This document shows positions 1 to 13,000 of a stretch of 64,000 nucleotides of DNA, one piece after another. Position numbers and translations under genes: made by a program. Under the pieces are notes generated by a model. It had not been told where the DNA came from. It did not search any database and saw nothing but the letters and a program-made list of their open reading frames with translations. Source of the stretch: Owenia fusiformis (lineage: Eukaryota > Annelida > Polychaeta > Sabellida > Oweniidae); contig CAIIXF020000008.1 in the NCBI GenBank assembly GCA_903813345.2, positions 8,144,366-8,208,365 on the forward strand. The letters run 5' to 3'. How positions within the stretch are numbered: position 1 is the first letter of the stretch; the number at the start of each line of letters is the position of its first letter.

Positions 1-759
1 ATAAAGTCTTTATCTTGATTTTAATCAATTGGCTAGAAATTAAGTAAATTGTTAGATTGAGATGCCAACTGACATGACAAAAAGATGCTTAAAAGATTAA
101 CTAGAACTCCATGGAGTAGTAAATTTCACCAAACAAAACATGTCTAGATAAATGGTGGTCATCTTGAATTTTGAAATTCATCTTAATGGACATATTAAAA
201 AATTTCATGTTTATTAAAGGGGGGGGGGGGGCTCTTGTCAGAGTTGATGTTAGCAAATTTTGACTTTTGTCTTCAAAAATCAGCTGTTTTTAAGAACTAA
301 TAAGCAATATTTTCAATATATATATTCAATATATCGCATGGTCATGGTAGCTAGTTGTGTTGACATCATAACAGAACACATAAAATGTTGTTGATATTAA
401 AACACATGGTTCAGGTTTGGTACAATAACAGAATTTGACTATATTTGATTAATATCAATTATTGTAAAGCCTATATACAATGTGAACCAAATTCGTTAAC
501 TAAGTACTTGAGTTATTAAAGATTACATTTTTATGAAATATGGTGGCCATTTTGAATTGGACAGCCATATTGAAAATTCCTTGTTGAGCATCCATAAGGC
601 ATAAGCCTATAAAATTTGAATCAAATCTTTCGACCAGTATTTGAGTTATCATCTGGACAGACAAACTGAAACGAAGAAACGAATGGGTGAATGGATAGAT
701 GACTTCTCTCTATCCCTACAAACTTCAGGATAATCAGCTGCTCATCTAATATGTTTTAG
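1..759. repeat. Intron of RNF213-like gene with interspersed repeat copy
   Basis: No exon is seen. A G11 run lies near 222. Positions about 540-745 ('ATGGTGGCCATTTTGAATTG', then 'CAGTATTTGAGTTATCATCT', then 'CTCTATCCCTACAAACTTC') belong to a dispersed family. Related copies lie at about 41060-41222 and 43381-43480. Confidence 0.55.
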
Positions 760-1004
760 GTTCTGTATGATCACATAGAAGGCAGTCTTAATGCGATAAC
801 AGAATCTGCATCTCCAGAGGGTGCTGCATCAGTTGCTGTAACTGCATTGACATTACTCATCCTTTGGAATACCTTCAAGTTGCCATTGAAAACTTATCAA
901 CTGAATAAATTAGGGGTTGTCTTAAGGCTATGCCCTACAAATGACAAAATTTGTCACAAATGGAATGCCATAGATGACTGCTTTCCCAAAGGAGTATACA
1001 GAGA
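760..1004 (+). CDS. RNF213: RNF213-like exon a (first seen)
   Basis: Opens at codon phase 0 after ..ATGTTTTAG and ends with 2 bases over at donor GTAAGT. Encodes about 81 residues of helical N-terminal arm, including LLILWNTFKLPLKTYQ. There is no start codon, so this is an internal exon. Confidence 0.8.
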
Positions 1005-4000
1005 GTAAGTTATCTTTATCTTTTTATTTTATTTTCATGTGTCTGTGAACAACAAGTGACTAAAGGAGGAAGGTCAAAGAGAATTATGAAAAAGCAAGAA
1101 AAACAGAGGACCATAACTAGTCATAAGGAAAACAAACCCGAATACCCATAATGATGTCAACACATGAGGCAAAGCCTACCCACCATCATCAGGAAAACTG
1201 CTTTTAATATTTCTTATTTTATAATAGGTTTTAGCATCATTTTCTAGAGCCAGTTATCTTAAATTATGGCATCTATCTTTGGACCATGTACAAAATTTGC
1301 ATTAGTTGAATGCGTGGTTTAAGGATTTTAGCCATCAACTCATAATGTGCATAATGTGTGCTGAATCATTCATCTCCAAGGGTGTTGTTTTCAAATCTTT
1401 GCAAGACTGCACAGTGGGAATGCAAAGCTTAGGAAGCAACGCCTGAGTGGAATGAAGCGCAATTGTGCTTAAATTCTTTTCACACATTGGAAAATATTTT
1501 CTACAAAATTACCTAAAAGAAACAAAATCACAAAAAGAACATATTTTAAATGAAACCTTTTGTAAGGGTCAAGGTGCCAGAGTATCAATTTCAATCCCCT
1601 GAGTCAAGTTGTCACCTTGACAACTGTTTAACTAGAGACCTTGAGTTGGTTATTATTATATAATGTAATGCATTACATGTGTATGAAATAGCCCTGGGGG
1701 TTCACTCAGATTAATTTGGTTAGGTATGTGCAGCACGTGCAATTTCAGTTTTTCTACAAAAAATGGTATTAAATTGGTTCAACCAGTTGCCAATTTAGTC
1801 TATTTTACTGATATTTTGGAAAATTAGAGGGATCTGACATTGACATATTTATGAAGTTGAGATGAATAAAATGGACTTTTATGAGTCTGAGAGTAATTAA
1901 ACATGGAAACCTTCAATTCTTAGAGGAGACTGACATCGAAAAAATGCTCAAAAAGGGGATCTTTGGTGTGGCACATAGGAGGTATATTGGAGTGAACCCC
2001 TTGGGAAATAGCATTTTCAGACTGGCTTGAATTGGACACACCTTGTCTACATGTGTGAATTATAAATAATTTTAGCATTATATTGCTCAAAATGGTGTTT
2101 TTTTCTTAGTTAAGATTAATTTTTTGTTTGTTGACTACAGCATGGGAATCAAAGCTGTCCATGCCCTACTCCAGGAAAGCGACAATGTTGAAATCATACC
2201 TATAGTCCTGCCTTGGTATCATTTCCTGTCTGGCATCTCAGCTCCATACAGCAAGCCATCTATAGATGACTCCCAACTGACCCAAAAGAATTATCCAAAT
2301 CGCATTAAATGGTTTGGCATAGGTGAATTTAGTGCGAAGAGAATCCAAGAGTGTCGTCAAAAAATGTGAGTCATAATTTTTTTCTTGCATTCTTTTGAAA
2401 TATTGGTCAGATGTAAATGAAAATAACAATGCAAACCTTTATGTTTATCATTGTTGGTGCTTGTTTACTACCTAAATGTACGCAGAATCTTCAACCTATC
2501 AATTGATTGTAAATATTGTTTGTTATAGGGATTTAGTAGATGTTTTGGAGAAGCATAGCCAACAACTGGAGATAGACCCAATGTTAGCTAGATCATTGGC
2601 CATGTTATCTCCTCTGAAGGTGTTCCCATCGGTTACTGGCAATATCAATGTACCTGTGCATGTCATATTAGCAGCAATGCTTATTCAACTGGATATGATG
2701 TCAAGCAAGTACAAAGATTTGGAGGTGGTTAGTCAGGTATACAATTTTTGACAAAACATTTGGCTAGAAACACTACATTCCAGACACATACTCCTCAACC
2801 CAAAAATTTTTATATTTTGGTCTGATTTTTTTAAAAATCCGGGTTATCCAGGTTGAATAAAAAAAGTTTCGTGTTTAATCCAGGCTCAGTTTTTATTAAA
2901 ATTTGCTTTTTTGGGTTGAAGTTGAATAGAAATTTATTTTTTTAATTAGATTGAATTATAATACTTGAATCAAACTTTCAGGGAGTGAGAAATCAAATGA
3001 AACACACTTGTAACTTTAATAACAGATGATGACAATGTTAAGAACAGGTTTTTGTTATGAATTGAAGTAGCCAGTCACACATTCATCATACCATTATATA
3101 TGTTTGGTGGAATTTACTACTCCACAGAGTTGCTGTTTTCTAGGTATTTTCTATACTTGGGTGAATTGTTGATTAATTCTTTTTAAGGATATACTTGCAA
3201 CCTTACAAGAAATAAGAAGGCATCTGGATAGAACTAAAACCAGGTATGTGAAATTCTTTACCTATAATAAAGTAATCAGCTTGGTTGGTATGTACATGTA
3301 CATGTTGGTATTTAATGAGATTATCTTTATCTTGAACAATATAATGACCATTGAATAGGGCACATAAGAATGTTTATCCCATACTTAGACGTGTTACAGG
3401 TACATAAAGCCGGTTTGTAAAAACTTATATTTTCCCTAGCGGGCAGATATAGCTTTACGTCCCGCATCCGAGCGGGCAGATATAGTATATCTGCCCGCTA
3501 CGTCACAATCGCCGCTCGCATATTTGTTCATAATTTGTAACGTTCGCGTAATGACTGTAAACTACAATGGAGAAAACACAGACAATCGGGATCTGTTTGA
3601 TGGTTTAAATCAAATCAATCAAAAATTTGAGAAAATAAATGTGGGAATATTTGAAAGAACAGGAAAATACGCCCACGGCCAAGAATACAAAACTGGACAT
3701 GAATATTCTAAAATATTTCCACAAATGAACAATGTGAACCAGATGACCAAGATTGGTATGGGATAAACATATTATCCTATAGTCGGTTCAGGATATCGGG
3801 ATTATCCCTTGGCCAATATAATATATTTTCCCTCGGGACCTGTGGCCCTCGGGCAAATATATTGTATTTGCCTCGGGATAATCCCAATATCCTGAACCTC
3901 ATATAGGATAATCTCTATATATTTCCTCTCTGGGTTTCATGTTTTATAGCTGCACGCTTCAAAAGAGCATTTGCTTTTTATTAGGGAATGTGATTCTGAA

Positions 4001-7000
4001 CAAATAGAGTCTGAGACATCATTTAGACTGTTTGACTTCATACGCTCAAATTTAATCCCAAAGAAGCAATGGCCTCTTGTTTATGAATGCACAAGTACAG
4101 CAATAAGACTTACTCTTTGGGATACCACTGAGAAGGGTGAGAAGATACAACAAAATATTGCAGAGCGGGTATGGAAATGGCTCGAACATAAAGTACGAAG
4201 TGACATTTGTTACTCTGCAGGCTCAAATTTATCATATTCTCAAGATGATTTGAAGGTAATGGATTAAGACATTGACTCAATCATTGAGTTGTTCTCATTC
4301 TATTCAGCATTAGAATATTCCTCAACTAAAGACATCACTATTCATTTATAAGTCAAATTATGAAATTTTATGTTATTCAATCCCAGATGAGTGTGTATAA
4401 AAACTCGAGCTTCATGCATATTCTGTCATACTGTTAAAATAAGTATGTACTTTGTAAATGAGATGGGAAGTAGTGACTTTATAAACATGAATGTATAAAC
4501 TTGAAATCTTTACAGATATGGGAAGACCTTTTAGCTTTGGGCAAGATCACCTCGGCTGTGATATACAATTTCTTTGAAAGGTTACTACAAAAAAAGATAA
4601 CTGAGGTATGTTTCACAAATGGATAAGTAATAATTATTGATGTCAAAATGTTTATCACAACTTTAACATGCCTTGGACTCAGTGGTCACAAATTGGCATG
4701 TTTTAAATGTGACACAGATATGTGAATTAAACTTTTCTAGAGCATGCGGTATTCTGCAACAGCAGTTGTAAATCTCTACTGTGAGCTTGATGAGAAACAT
4801 GATGGTAAATTTCCAATAGTAGAGACACTTCTTGGAACATCAGCACTGGAAGCTGTAAAACAGGACTTGGAGGTACATTACATAATACATCACAGCCTCT
4901 TCAGTTTCACACTCCACATTTAATTATTTATTTGTAATACTGTGTTTTAAATGTACATGTGCCTATTGTGTGTTTCCATCTATTTATTGCAGGGACACGA
5001 TCGCTCAAAAATATTTTCATTGCTAGAAGCTGGATCCACAAGATTAAAAACCAAAAATCGCAACAACTACATCAAGCTTATGTCAGACCTCCTTCAAAAT
5101 GCATGGCCCAGGAAAGAAACTGAAGAAAATATTCTGGAATTTGTACTTGAACAGAATTACTTTGAAAAATATTTGTCATTTGGTATGTTCCTTTGTATAA
5201 TTGGTATCAAAAAGATTTCTTTAATTTTCAGAATTTCACATTTGATATTACATGTACTGTATTAAAACCTTAATTTGGTGAAAACAAAGGTTGCTAGATA
5301 CTGAATTCTCTACCATGTGCATCTTTATGGCAGACTTTAAAGGATGCCAATCTGGGGCTGTGAATTTGTACAATCCAATAATTTATCATTGGAATTTGGA
5401 TAGAATTTATCTGAAAATTAATCTACCTACTTCTCTTATTGAGATGGATAAAATTTATTCGCAAGAATGTACAATTCACCAATGTTCTAATAAATTCCTA
5501 GATTAATCCCAAATTGCATCATTACATTTACGAAAGGAGTGGTATCGATATGGTGAACTTTTTGAACACGCGTTTCTCTTAAACCAGTCATCAAAATGTT
5601 CTGAAAATTTTACACATCTTCAATTTAATGGTCATCTTTGGATGGTAACATTATAATTTGAAATATATAAATATCCTTTTCTCTATATTGTTTTAGAAAA
5701 CACATCAGACACTTATATTGTTCTTGGTATCATATGTTCTGAATGAAATGAAACATCTATCCGAACCTGGTTGGAACAAAATGACATAAACACAATGTGT
5801 TTAGGTCTCTCAATATTGTAATTGTACATAGAAATGTTTGGTTGATTTTAAAAAAGTATCTTGTTAATGAAATTATTTTATTTTATTATTTTTTTATTTA
5901 TTTATTATCATATTCATTTAGTATTACATTAACAGTGTTGGCACTTGATACCCATAAAAGGGCATATATATCAGTGCTTAAATCAAAAGTTGTACAATAT
6001 AAAAATATATTACAATTTATATGAATTGAATGAAGCAAGAAATACAATTGTAGATATCATGCCAGTTCATGTTATAAAATACGACAATATACAAAATACG
6101 AAAATGCCTGCACATAAACAATTCAAAAGTGAAAATTATAAACATAATACAATTGTGGAAGAATAACAGTACATGCTCATAAAATATTTATCTTGATTTT
6201 TATCTATTTTGGGGGGCTTTGTTTTAAGTTTTTGCATACTTTTTGTTAAATCAACCAAAATTTCCTTTGTATACCTATAATTTTGAGAGGTCTATTTTTA
6301 TGTTATTTACAAATCCCCCCCCCCCTTCATTAGGGTTTCTCAAATAATTCAATTTGTACAATTACACTCCCTCCAAAAGTTTGGCAATCCTAACTACCCC
6401 ATTGGATTATGTATTAAAGCATCTTTAAGTTTGAATTCTTATTTGCATAATTTGTAAAGAAAAAACTATTTTGGGAGGGGAAATATAATTCATTTCAATA
6501 CCTTCATTAAAGGCAGAATCTGATCTATAGGGGGTGATAAAATTACAAGCAACATGTATAATTGACCTATCAATCTATTCCTTACAATTTCAAATAGTAC
6601 AATATCTCCCAAAAGATTCACAACATGTTATAAATTGGTGAAGTTATGAATGATCCAAAGTGCAAAAATGAGTGAAAAATGTTTAAATTCTCCCAAATAA
6701 TAATGTCAAAACAGTGTCAGTGCTCATACACTTGAATCTTTGTCAATCCACAATTCAAAAAGAACAGTGTACAAGTCGTGCATGATGCCATTTAAGAAGC
6801 ACTGATAGATACATATGATTCCTACATTAATTCAATAATTTTTCATCAAACTCATCATGGAACTAAAATACTGAGTTTAAATATTGATTATAGAAAAATA
6901 ATACATTTTTGTAAAAGTCTTTAGTTTTTCTGGAATAAAGTATGCACTGTTGTGATTTTTAGAAAATAGACATGACAAGGAATGACATGAGAAAAGTCTG

Positions 7001-10000
7001 GACGTAAAAATGATTTTCAAAAATGACCTTGTAGCTTTGCAACTTTAATGTTCACAAAGTAAAATAAACAGGCAACGTGCAAAAAAGTCAGACAACTTAT
7101 AATTAATTTTCTGCATCAAAATATACTTCGGGGAATCTTTTACTGAATACATATCCTGAAATCTGATTTGCCCCGAATCCACCATTATTTCGACTGATTT
7201 CTGGAAGACCCTGGAGCATGATTTGTTTCCAAGGAATATCAACTATTTCGCACAATTTATTCTTTAACTTAAGCTACTTCATCTAGGACAAAATAAATCA
7301 CCTCATGCAATGGCTTATCATTATTTTTCAGGAAATTTGTTGGAAGCCAGTTCCGATCAAATGCAAGGTTATTGAAATTGACGCAAACACCCATATACTC
7401 CGAAAGATCGTTCTTCTATGATAACTTTTCACAACGTTTACACGAAGGCTTTATAAACTATCCGGGATAGTCGACGTATTACTGATGAAAATATCTATTA
7501 TTCAAATAAGTGGGTCTCGGTTATGCTTTGTTTTAAAAAGTTAAAAATATTTCTTTGGACGTCATCGGAGCTCAGTGGTAAGTCCCCCAGAGCAGATCAA
7601 CCGCAATTGATAATAAAAACGTTTTAGTGGATAAAATTATACATAAATACAAGTGACTGTTATTTTGTTAAGTTCAGACGGCTTGATAACAAAGGCCTTC
7701 ATTATTTGAAGATTAATACCATATAATTTTTCAATTTTTTTTATTATATTATTTATTCGCTAAACATATTATGACATTAACATGAAAATAGAGAGCAAGT
7801 AAACTGGAACGTTAACAATTTGAATTCTATACAATCTCTTAGATGAGTGGAGTGTATCTGAAAAAACAAAATCATTTTTTGCAATGATTGATTTTTCTTT
7901 GGAAAGTGATGGGTAAATAAATACTGAACAAATGAAAGAATGAATGAATTTGAACAAATCCTTGTGTTTATAAATGATATACGCTTTTAAATAATTCATT
8001 TCACAACGTTTTTAATTATTAATTGGTTTCGGGGACTTGCCAGCCCCAGGGACGCCCCAAGAAATATTTTAAATTTTAATCGAAATAAAACAAAACAGAG
8101 ATGTACACATTTGAAAGAACATGTGTTTCATCAACACTATTAAGACTACTAGTATTCCAGATATTTATTCGCCAATGTTGTAAAAATCATTCGGAGTATG
8201 GGACGTCTGCATTGTTTTCAATAACTTCGTATTGGGCCAGAACAGTCCAACTGTTCGGAAACGGGCTGTGAGAGCGCTGTGAGAGCGGGCTGTGAGAGCG
8301 CTGTGAGAGCGGGCTGTGAGAGCGCTGTGACAGCTGGCTGTGAGAGCGCTGTGACAGCGGGCTGTGAGAGCGCTGTGACAGCCAGTAAATTTGTATAAGG
8401 GAATTGCCCAAGATGGGTTATTTTGTCCGAGATGAAGCATGCCAAACGTTTTGAGGGAAGTGTAACTTCACTATGACATGTTTTTAAGAAAATATGACTC
8501 TCGTGTTCACCATCACAAATATCAATTCATTTACTGCTCATATATCACGCCTAACCATCGACAAGGTACAGTCACGTGACAGTGACAAAATATGCCGTAG
8601 TACACTTTTGATGTACTATGTCACTATTAACTGATTTTGAGCGAAGACTATGATGTAGGTTTGATGCAGGTTTTCAAAAATAAATTTTAGGAGTACACAA
8701 ACACTAGGGCAGAGCATTTGTACTGAAAGGAGCGTTTTCAGTACAAATATGTACTGAAAAATGTACTGAATTTTTAAGTATATTTTTCAGTATAAATATG
8801 TACTGAAAAATATACTTAAAATTTCAGTGCAAATTTCAGTATAAATATGTACTGAAAAATGTACTGAAATTTTAAGTACATTTTTCAGTATATATTTATA
8901 CTGAAAAATATACTGAATTTTAAATGTGATTTTAAGTGCAAATATGTACTTAAAAATATACTGAAATTTAAGTGTGATTTTAAGTGCAAATATGTACTGA
9001 AAAATATACTGAAATTTAAGGGCATATTTAAGTGTAAATTTATACTGAAAAATATACTTAGATTTTGAATTACGACATCTTCCTGACTTTGACATCTATA
9101 CCATGGATTTTGCTATACTCGAACAAATGAGGTTCTATGTTCATGTTATATATTTTAATTTTGATATCAATTAATTAATTTACTCAAGCAATATGAGTGA
9201 AAATCCCATGAAAAACTTATTTTTAAGACTGAAAAAATGTGTACCTTTAATGTTTTTGAATTTTAGAACTTAATAAGGTAGAATGTATCTAGAAACCTCA
9301 AAAGGTATGGAATATACATGTTATGTACGATCAGTTTTAAATAAAGGGTTTATCCCTCAGGAAATATGGGTATCCAAAACCTCCCAGTACATAACCCTTA
9401 TATATGCATTATATTTGATAGGTTTGATCGGGCTAAAAAGAAATTTATTGATGGAGAAAATGCAATCAGATATTATTACAGGATGCGTCTTAAATAATTA
9501 AATCCAAAAACAGAACTTATTAAAAGGAAAACACTTGATTACAGTAAACCTAGACTCTCCAGTTTGATTAGAGTCTGCTTTAAAGGATGTGTCTAAAGAA
9601 ATCCATTAACAAAACAAAATATTTTGACAAACCTGATTACAGAGAGACTCTTTTAAGTTTGGTTAAAGTCTGCTGTAAAGGAAGCATCCAAAATAATTTC
9701 ATAATGTAATAGCATTTCTGGGGGGGGGGGGGGGGGGTTTAGGGGTCCAAGCGAACCCCCCCCCCCCCCCCGGCCAAAAATTCTTTTAAAATCATGCACT
9801 TTTTCACAATTTTAAGAACTTTTTGAGTGATTTAGGCCATTTTTAATAAATCCATAAACATAACTTCTAAAAAGGAAATCACTTGATTACAGTAAACCTA
9901 GCCTCTCCAGTTTGATTAGAGTCTGCTTTAAAGGATGTGTCTAAAGAAACTTTATTAATCCACTAACAAAACAAAATATTTTGACAAGGCAAAACAAACC

Positions 10001-13000
10001 TGATTACAGAGAGACTTTTAAGTTTGGTTAAAGGCTGCTGTAAAGGAAGCATCCAAAATAATTTCATAATGTAATAGCATTCCTGTTGGGGCCGGCCAAA
10101 AATTCTTTTAAAATCATGCACTTTTTCACCATTCTAAGAACTTTTTGAGTGATTTAGAGTTTATAAAGTATGCCTTACATTTACGTTTTCTCTTATTTCC
10201 ATTATTGGGCACAAATATTTCTCATTGCATATATTTATATTTAAAATTATCCTTAAATTTCAGTATATTTTTCAGTACATTTTATACTGACTTTTTCACT
10301 TAAATTTCAGTACATTTTTCAGTATATATTTGTACTTAAATTTATCCTTAAATTTTCAGTGCATTTTTCAGTATATTTTTGCACTTAAATTTGTCCTTAA
10401 AATTCAGTACATTTTTCAGTACATATTTATACTTAAATTTGTACTTAAAATTCAGTATATTTTTCAGTACATGAATTTGTACTGAAAAATATACTGAAAA
10501 AAATTCAGTGCATTTTTCAGTACAAAAATATACTTAAATTTGTACTGAAACAAAACTAGTACATTTTTCAGTACATATTTGTACTGAAAATGCTCCTTTC
10601 AGTACAAATGCTCTGCCCTAGTGAAAGGATTCTATGTTTGATTTCGCGTGCATTCGATTTCAAAGACATTTATTTTTCTAATAACGTTAAAAGATCTTCG
10701 AGCAGTGCTCGATTTTTTTCGTTGTTAGTCTACCCATACGATTCTTCGGTTGGAAAATTGTTGTTTTTTACACATTTCCTTTGATAATTTTCTCCCCTGA
10801 CGTCTCAGAGAGTCGAATATTTTTATGAGAATATGTTTCTCTAAACTACACAGTTTAGGACAGGTGAACATTTAATAAACATTCATGCATTTGATATAAT
10901 TTAAAAAATCAGAAATATACGTTGTCAACTCACAGTGTATGTTGTCCCTGTAATTGAAATACAGGTACATGAGTTATAATATTAAACATTGCAATGATTT
11001 AATTTCAAAATGCATTAAGGGTTTTATGCGTTACAAGTGATGTTCAACGAACATGCTCCTGTATCCCTAGTACAGATAAACAGGTAAAAGTGATTTTTTC
11101 GTTGAATGCTATTTTATTTTATGAAAGTATTAATATGGTGATTAATATGTGACCATTGCGTGTTTTCTTCCGACCTCTTTGACCACTCAACGTCGGTACG
11201 TTACGTTATGTTTAGTTGCACTTTTATGAATTTTAATAATCTTAAGGAGTTCATGGAGAGATCTTTACTAGCTAATCCAAGATGACTTTATGCTACAGGA
11301 TGTCCCGAAATTATGGGCCCCATAGGCAGACATATACCAATGTCTCCATGTATGTGTCGTATATCATTTTAAAGCTCATCCAAAGTTACATTAATTTGCT
11401 GAGTATCATGGTTCAACTCACAAATGGAAAAAGTTACAGGAATTTCAAAAGTTAGTGTTTGGACAAAATTAAAGTCAGTTTTACACCAAAACAATAGTCA
11501 GTGTGTCTCCTTAGCCGCCGTGTAAACAGCAGCAATACTTTCCATATATGACCTTAAACTGGCTTCAAATAGGGATATGGCGTTTTGTAATCCTCATAAA
11601 ACTTTTTTAAGGCATAAGAAGAGTTTCCTTGGAGTATCTACCCTAAACGTCATCTTTTTAGAACTCGATATCCATATATTATCTTCGAGAATAGCATCCA
11701 TATTTTCTGTCACATTCAGGTCAGGGCTGTTTCCAGGATACTGAAATGAACTTTTTGGCAAAACGCTAATTTTTGAAATGCCTGTTACTTTTTACCATTT
11801 GAACCATCATATTTGGCAAATCAATGTAACTTTGGATAAGCTTAAATATGATATATGACACATACTATGGAGAAATTGGTATATGTCTGCCTAGGGGGGA
11901 AAGTGCAGAAGTTCAGAAGCCAGGGTTATGGAATACTAAAAATTATTAGTAACATTGAAATTTAATCATATCAATGACAATTTTATGGATTAACGGACAA
12001 AATATTAGAGTAAATTTTTTCGATATGCCAGCCCTATTATTATAAATTATTACTTTATTATCAAATATGTTCCTTCTATTACACGTACATTATAGCATTT
12101 CATTCACTGTAAAATTAACTGTGAATTGAGATCTGTGACAACATACATTCGAGTTGACAACATACATTATCTATTTTTCGTAGTAGCATCCAAAGTAAAA
12201 AGCGGATTTGCATTAACTCTGTATGTATATTTGTATACTTATCTTAAGTTGTGTTAGCCGTAGTTTGGCTGTTATTTGCATAGCAAAACAAAAATAAGAG
12301 AGAATTTTGCGAAATTCAGTCAAGATTTAGAGATCCCTGACGTACTGGGTAGATCTATAACAAGATATTGAAGTTGCTGAGGATCATTTGAAGTAGATAT
12401 GCATATTTGCAACTTAATAACAAATCGAATGCAACAACTGCCTGATGATGAACTGACACAATATTGATCAAATCAATGCTAGTTCTTACCTCGCTTCCTC
12501 ATTCTAGAAAATGGCGATCTAAAATGGCGGAAATGACATAGTACATCAAAAGTGTACTACGGCATATTTTGTCACTGTCACGTGACTGTACCTTGTCGAT
12601 GGTTAGGCGTGTATATGTAGTTTTCACAGTAATTTAATGATTCTGGTTGTTTTATGCATTTTTCCGCAAAATGATATTTTAGGAAATCCTGACCGGGGGT
12701 TCGTTCGAACCCACCGAACCCCCGCTGGCTACGGCTATGTATTTTGTTCCAAGAAGGTTCAGAAAGACATTTTATTTCATTCTCAAGAATTGGTAGAAAG
12801 GAACAAAAAAACAATTGCACTAAAAAAATGTTAACAAAAACAGTTATATAAAATATATATATAAATAATTTTGGCATTAAATTGTTGCGAATCAGTCAAC
12901 ATTACATAAAGGACCGTGTTTTTTTACAGAATGTTTTCAATAATAGGTTTAAGAGAAAAACATTGTTGAATTTAGTTCACCATATTGATACCTTTCCTTT

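Larger units (their letters stand above)
8702..10623. mobile_element. Non-autonomous CACTA (EnSpm-type) DNA transposon
   Basis: The ends read CACTAGGGCAGAGCATTTGT inward and are inverted repeats. Sixty-six terminal bases pair with one mismatch (8702-8767 against 10558-10623). Both sides are flanked by AAA (8699-8701 and 10624-10626). CACTA termini plus a 3-bp duplication are the classic signature of the superfamily. Long subterminal tracts (8702-9062 and 10255-10623) repeat TACTGAAAAAT-type motifs in opposite orientations. No transposase is encoded, and the interior is a two-copy direct duplication. Confidence 0.87.
8546..12611. mobile_element. 4.07-kb element with perfect 78-bp inverted ends
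   Basis: The left end (8546-8623, starting CACGCCTAACCATCGACAAG) and the right end (12534-12611) are exact reverse complements over 78 bases. TATAT flanks both ends (8541-8545 and 12612-12616), a plausible target duplication. No transposase frame is visible, so it is non-autonomous or decayed. A CACTA-type element and a foldback element lie inside it. The family is not recognised. Confidence 0.88.

Noticed and set aside
3950-3984. Earlier acceptor TTTTATAG for RNF213 exon e
   Set aside because: Using it puts the exon out of phase with exon d and gives an early stop. The acceptor at 3984 keeps the frame.
8165-8445. Three overlapping minus-strand frames with SQRSH/ALTA repeats
   Set aside because: Translations of the 24-bp tandem repeat in three frames.
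8787-9095. 102-codon minus-strand frame rich in KFQYIFQYIF
   Set aside because: Translation of the subterminal micro-repeats of the CACTA element.
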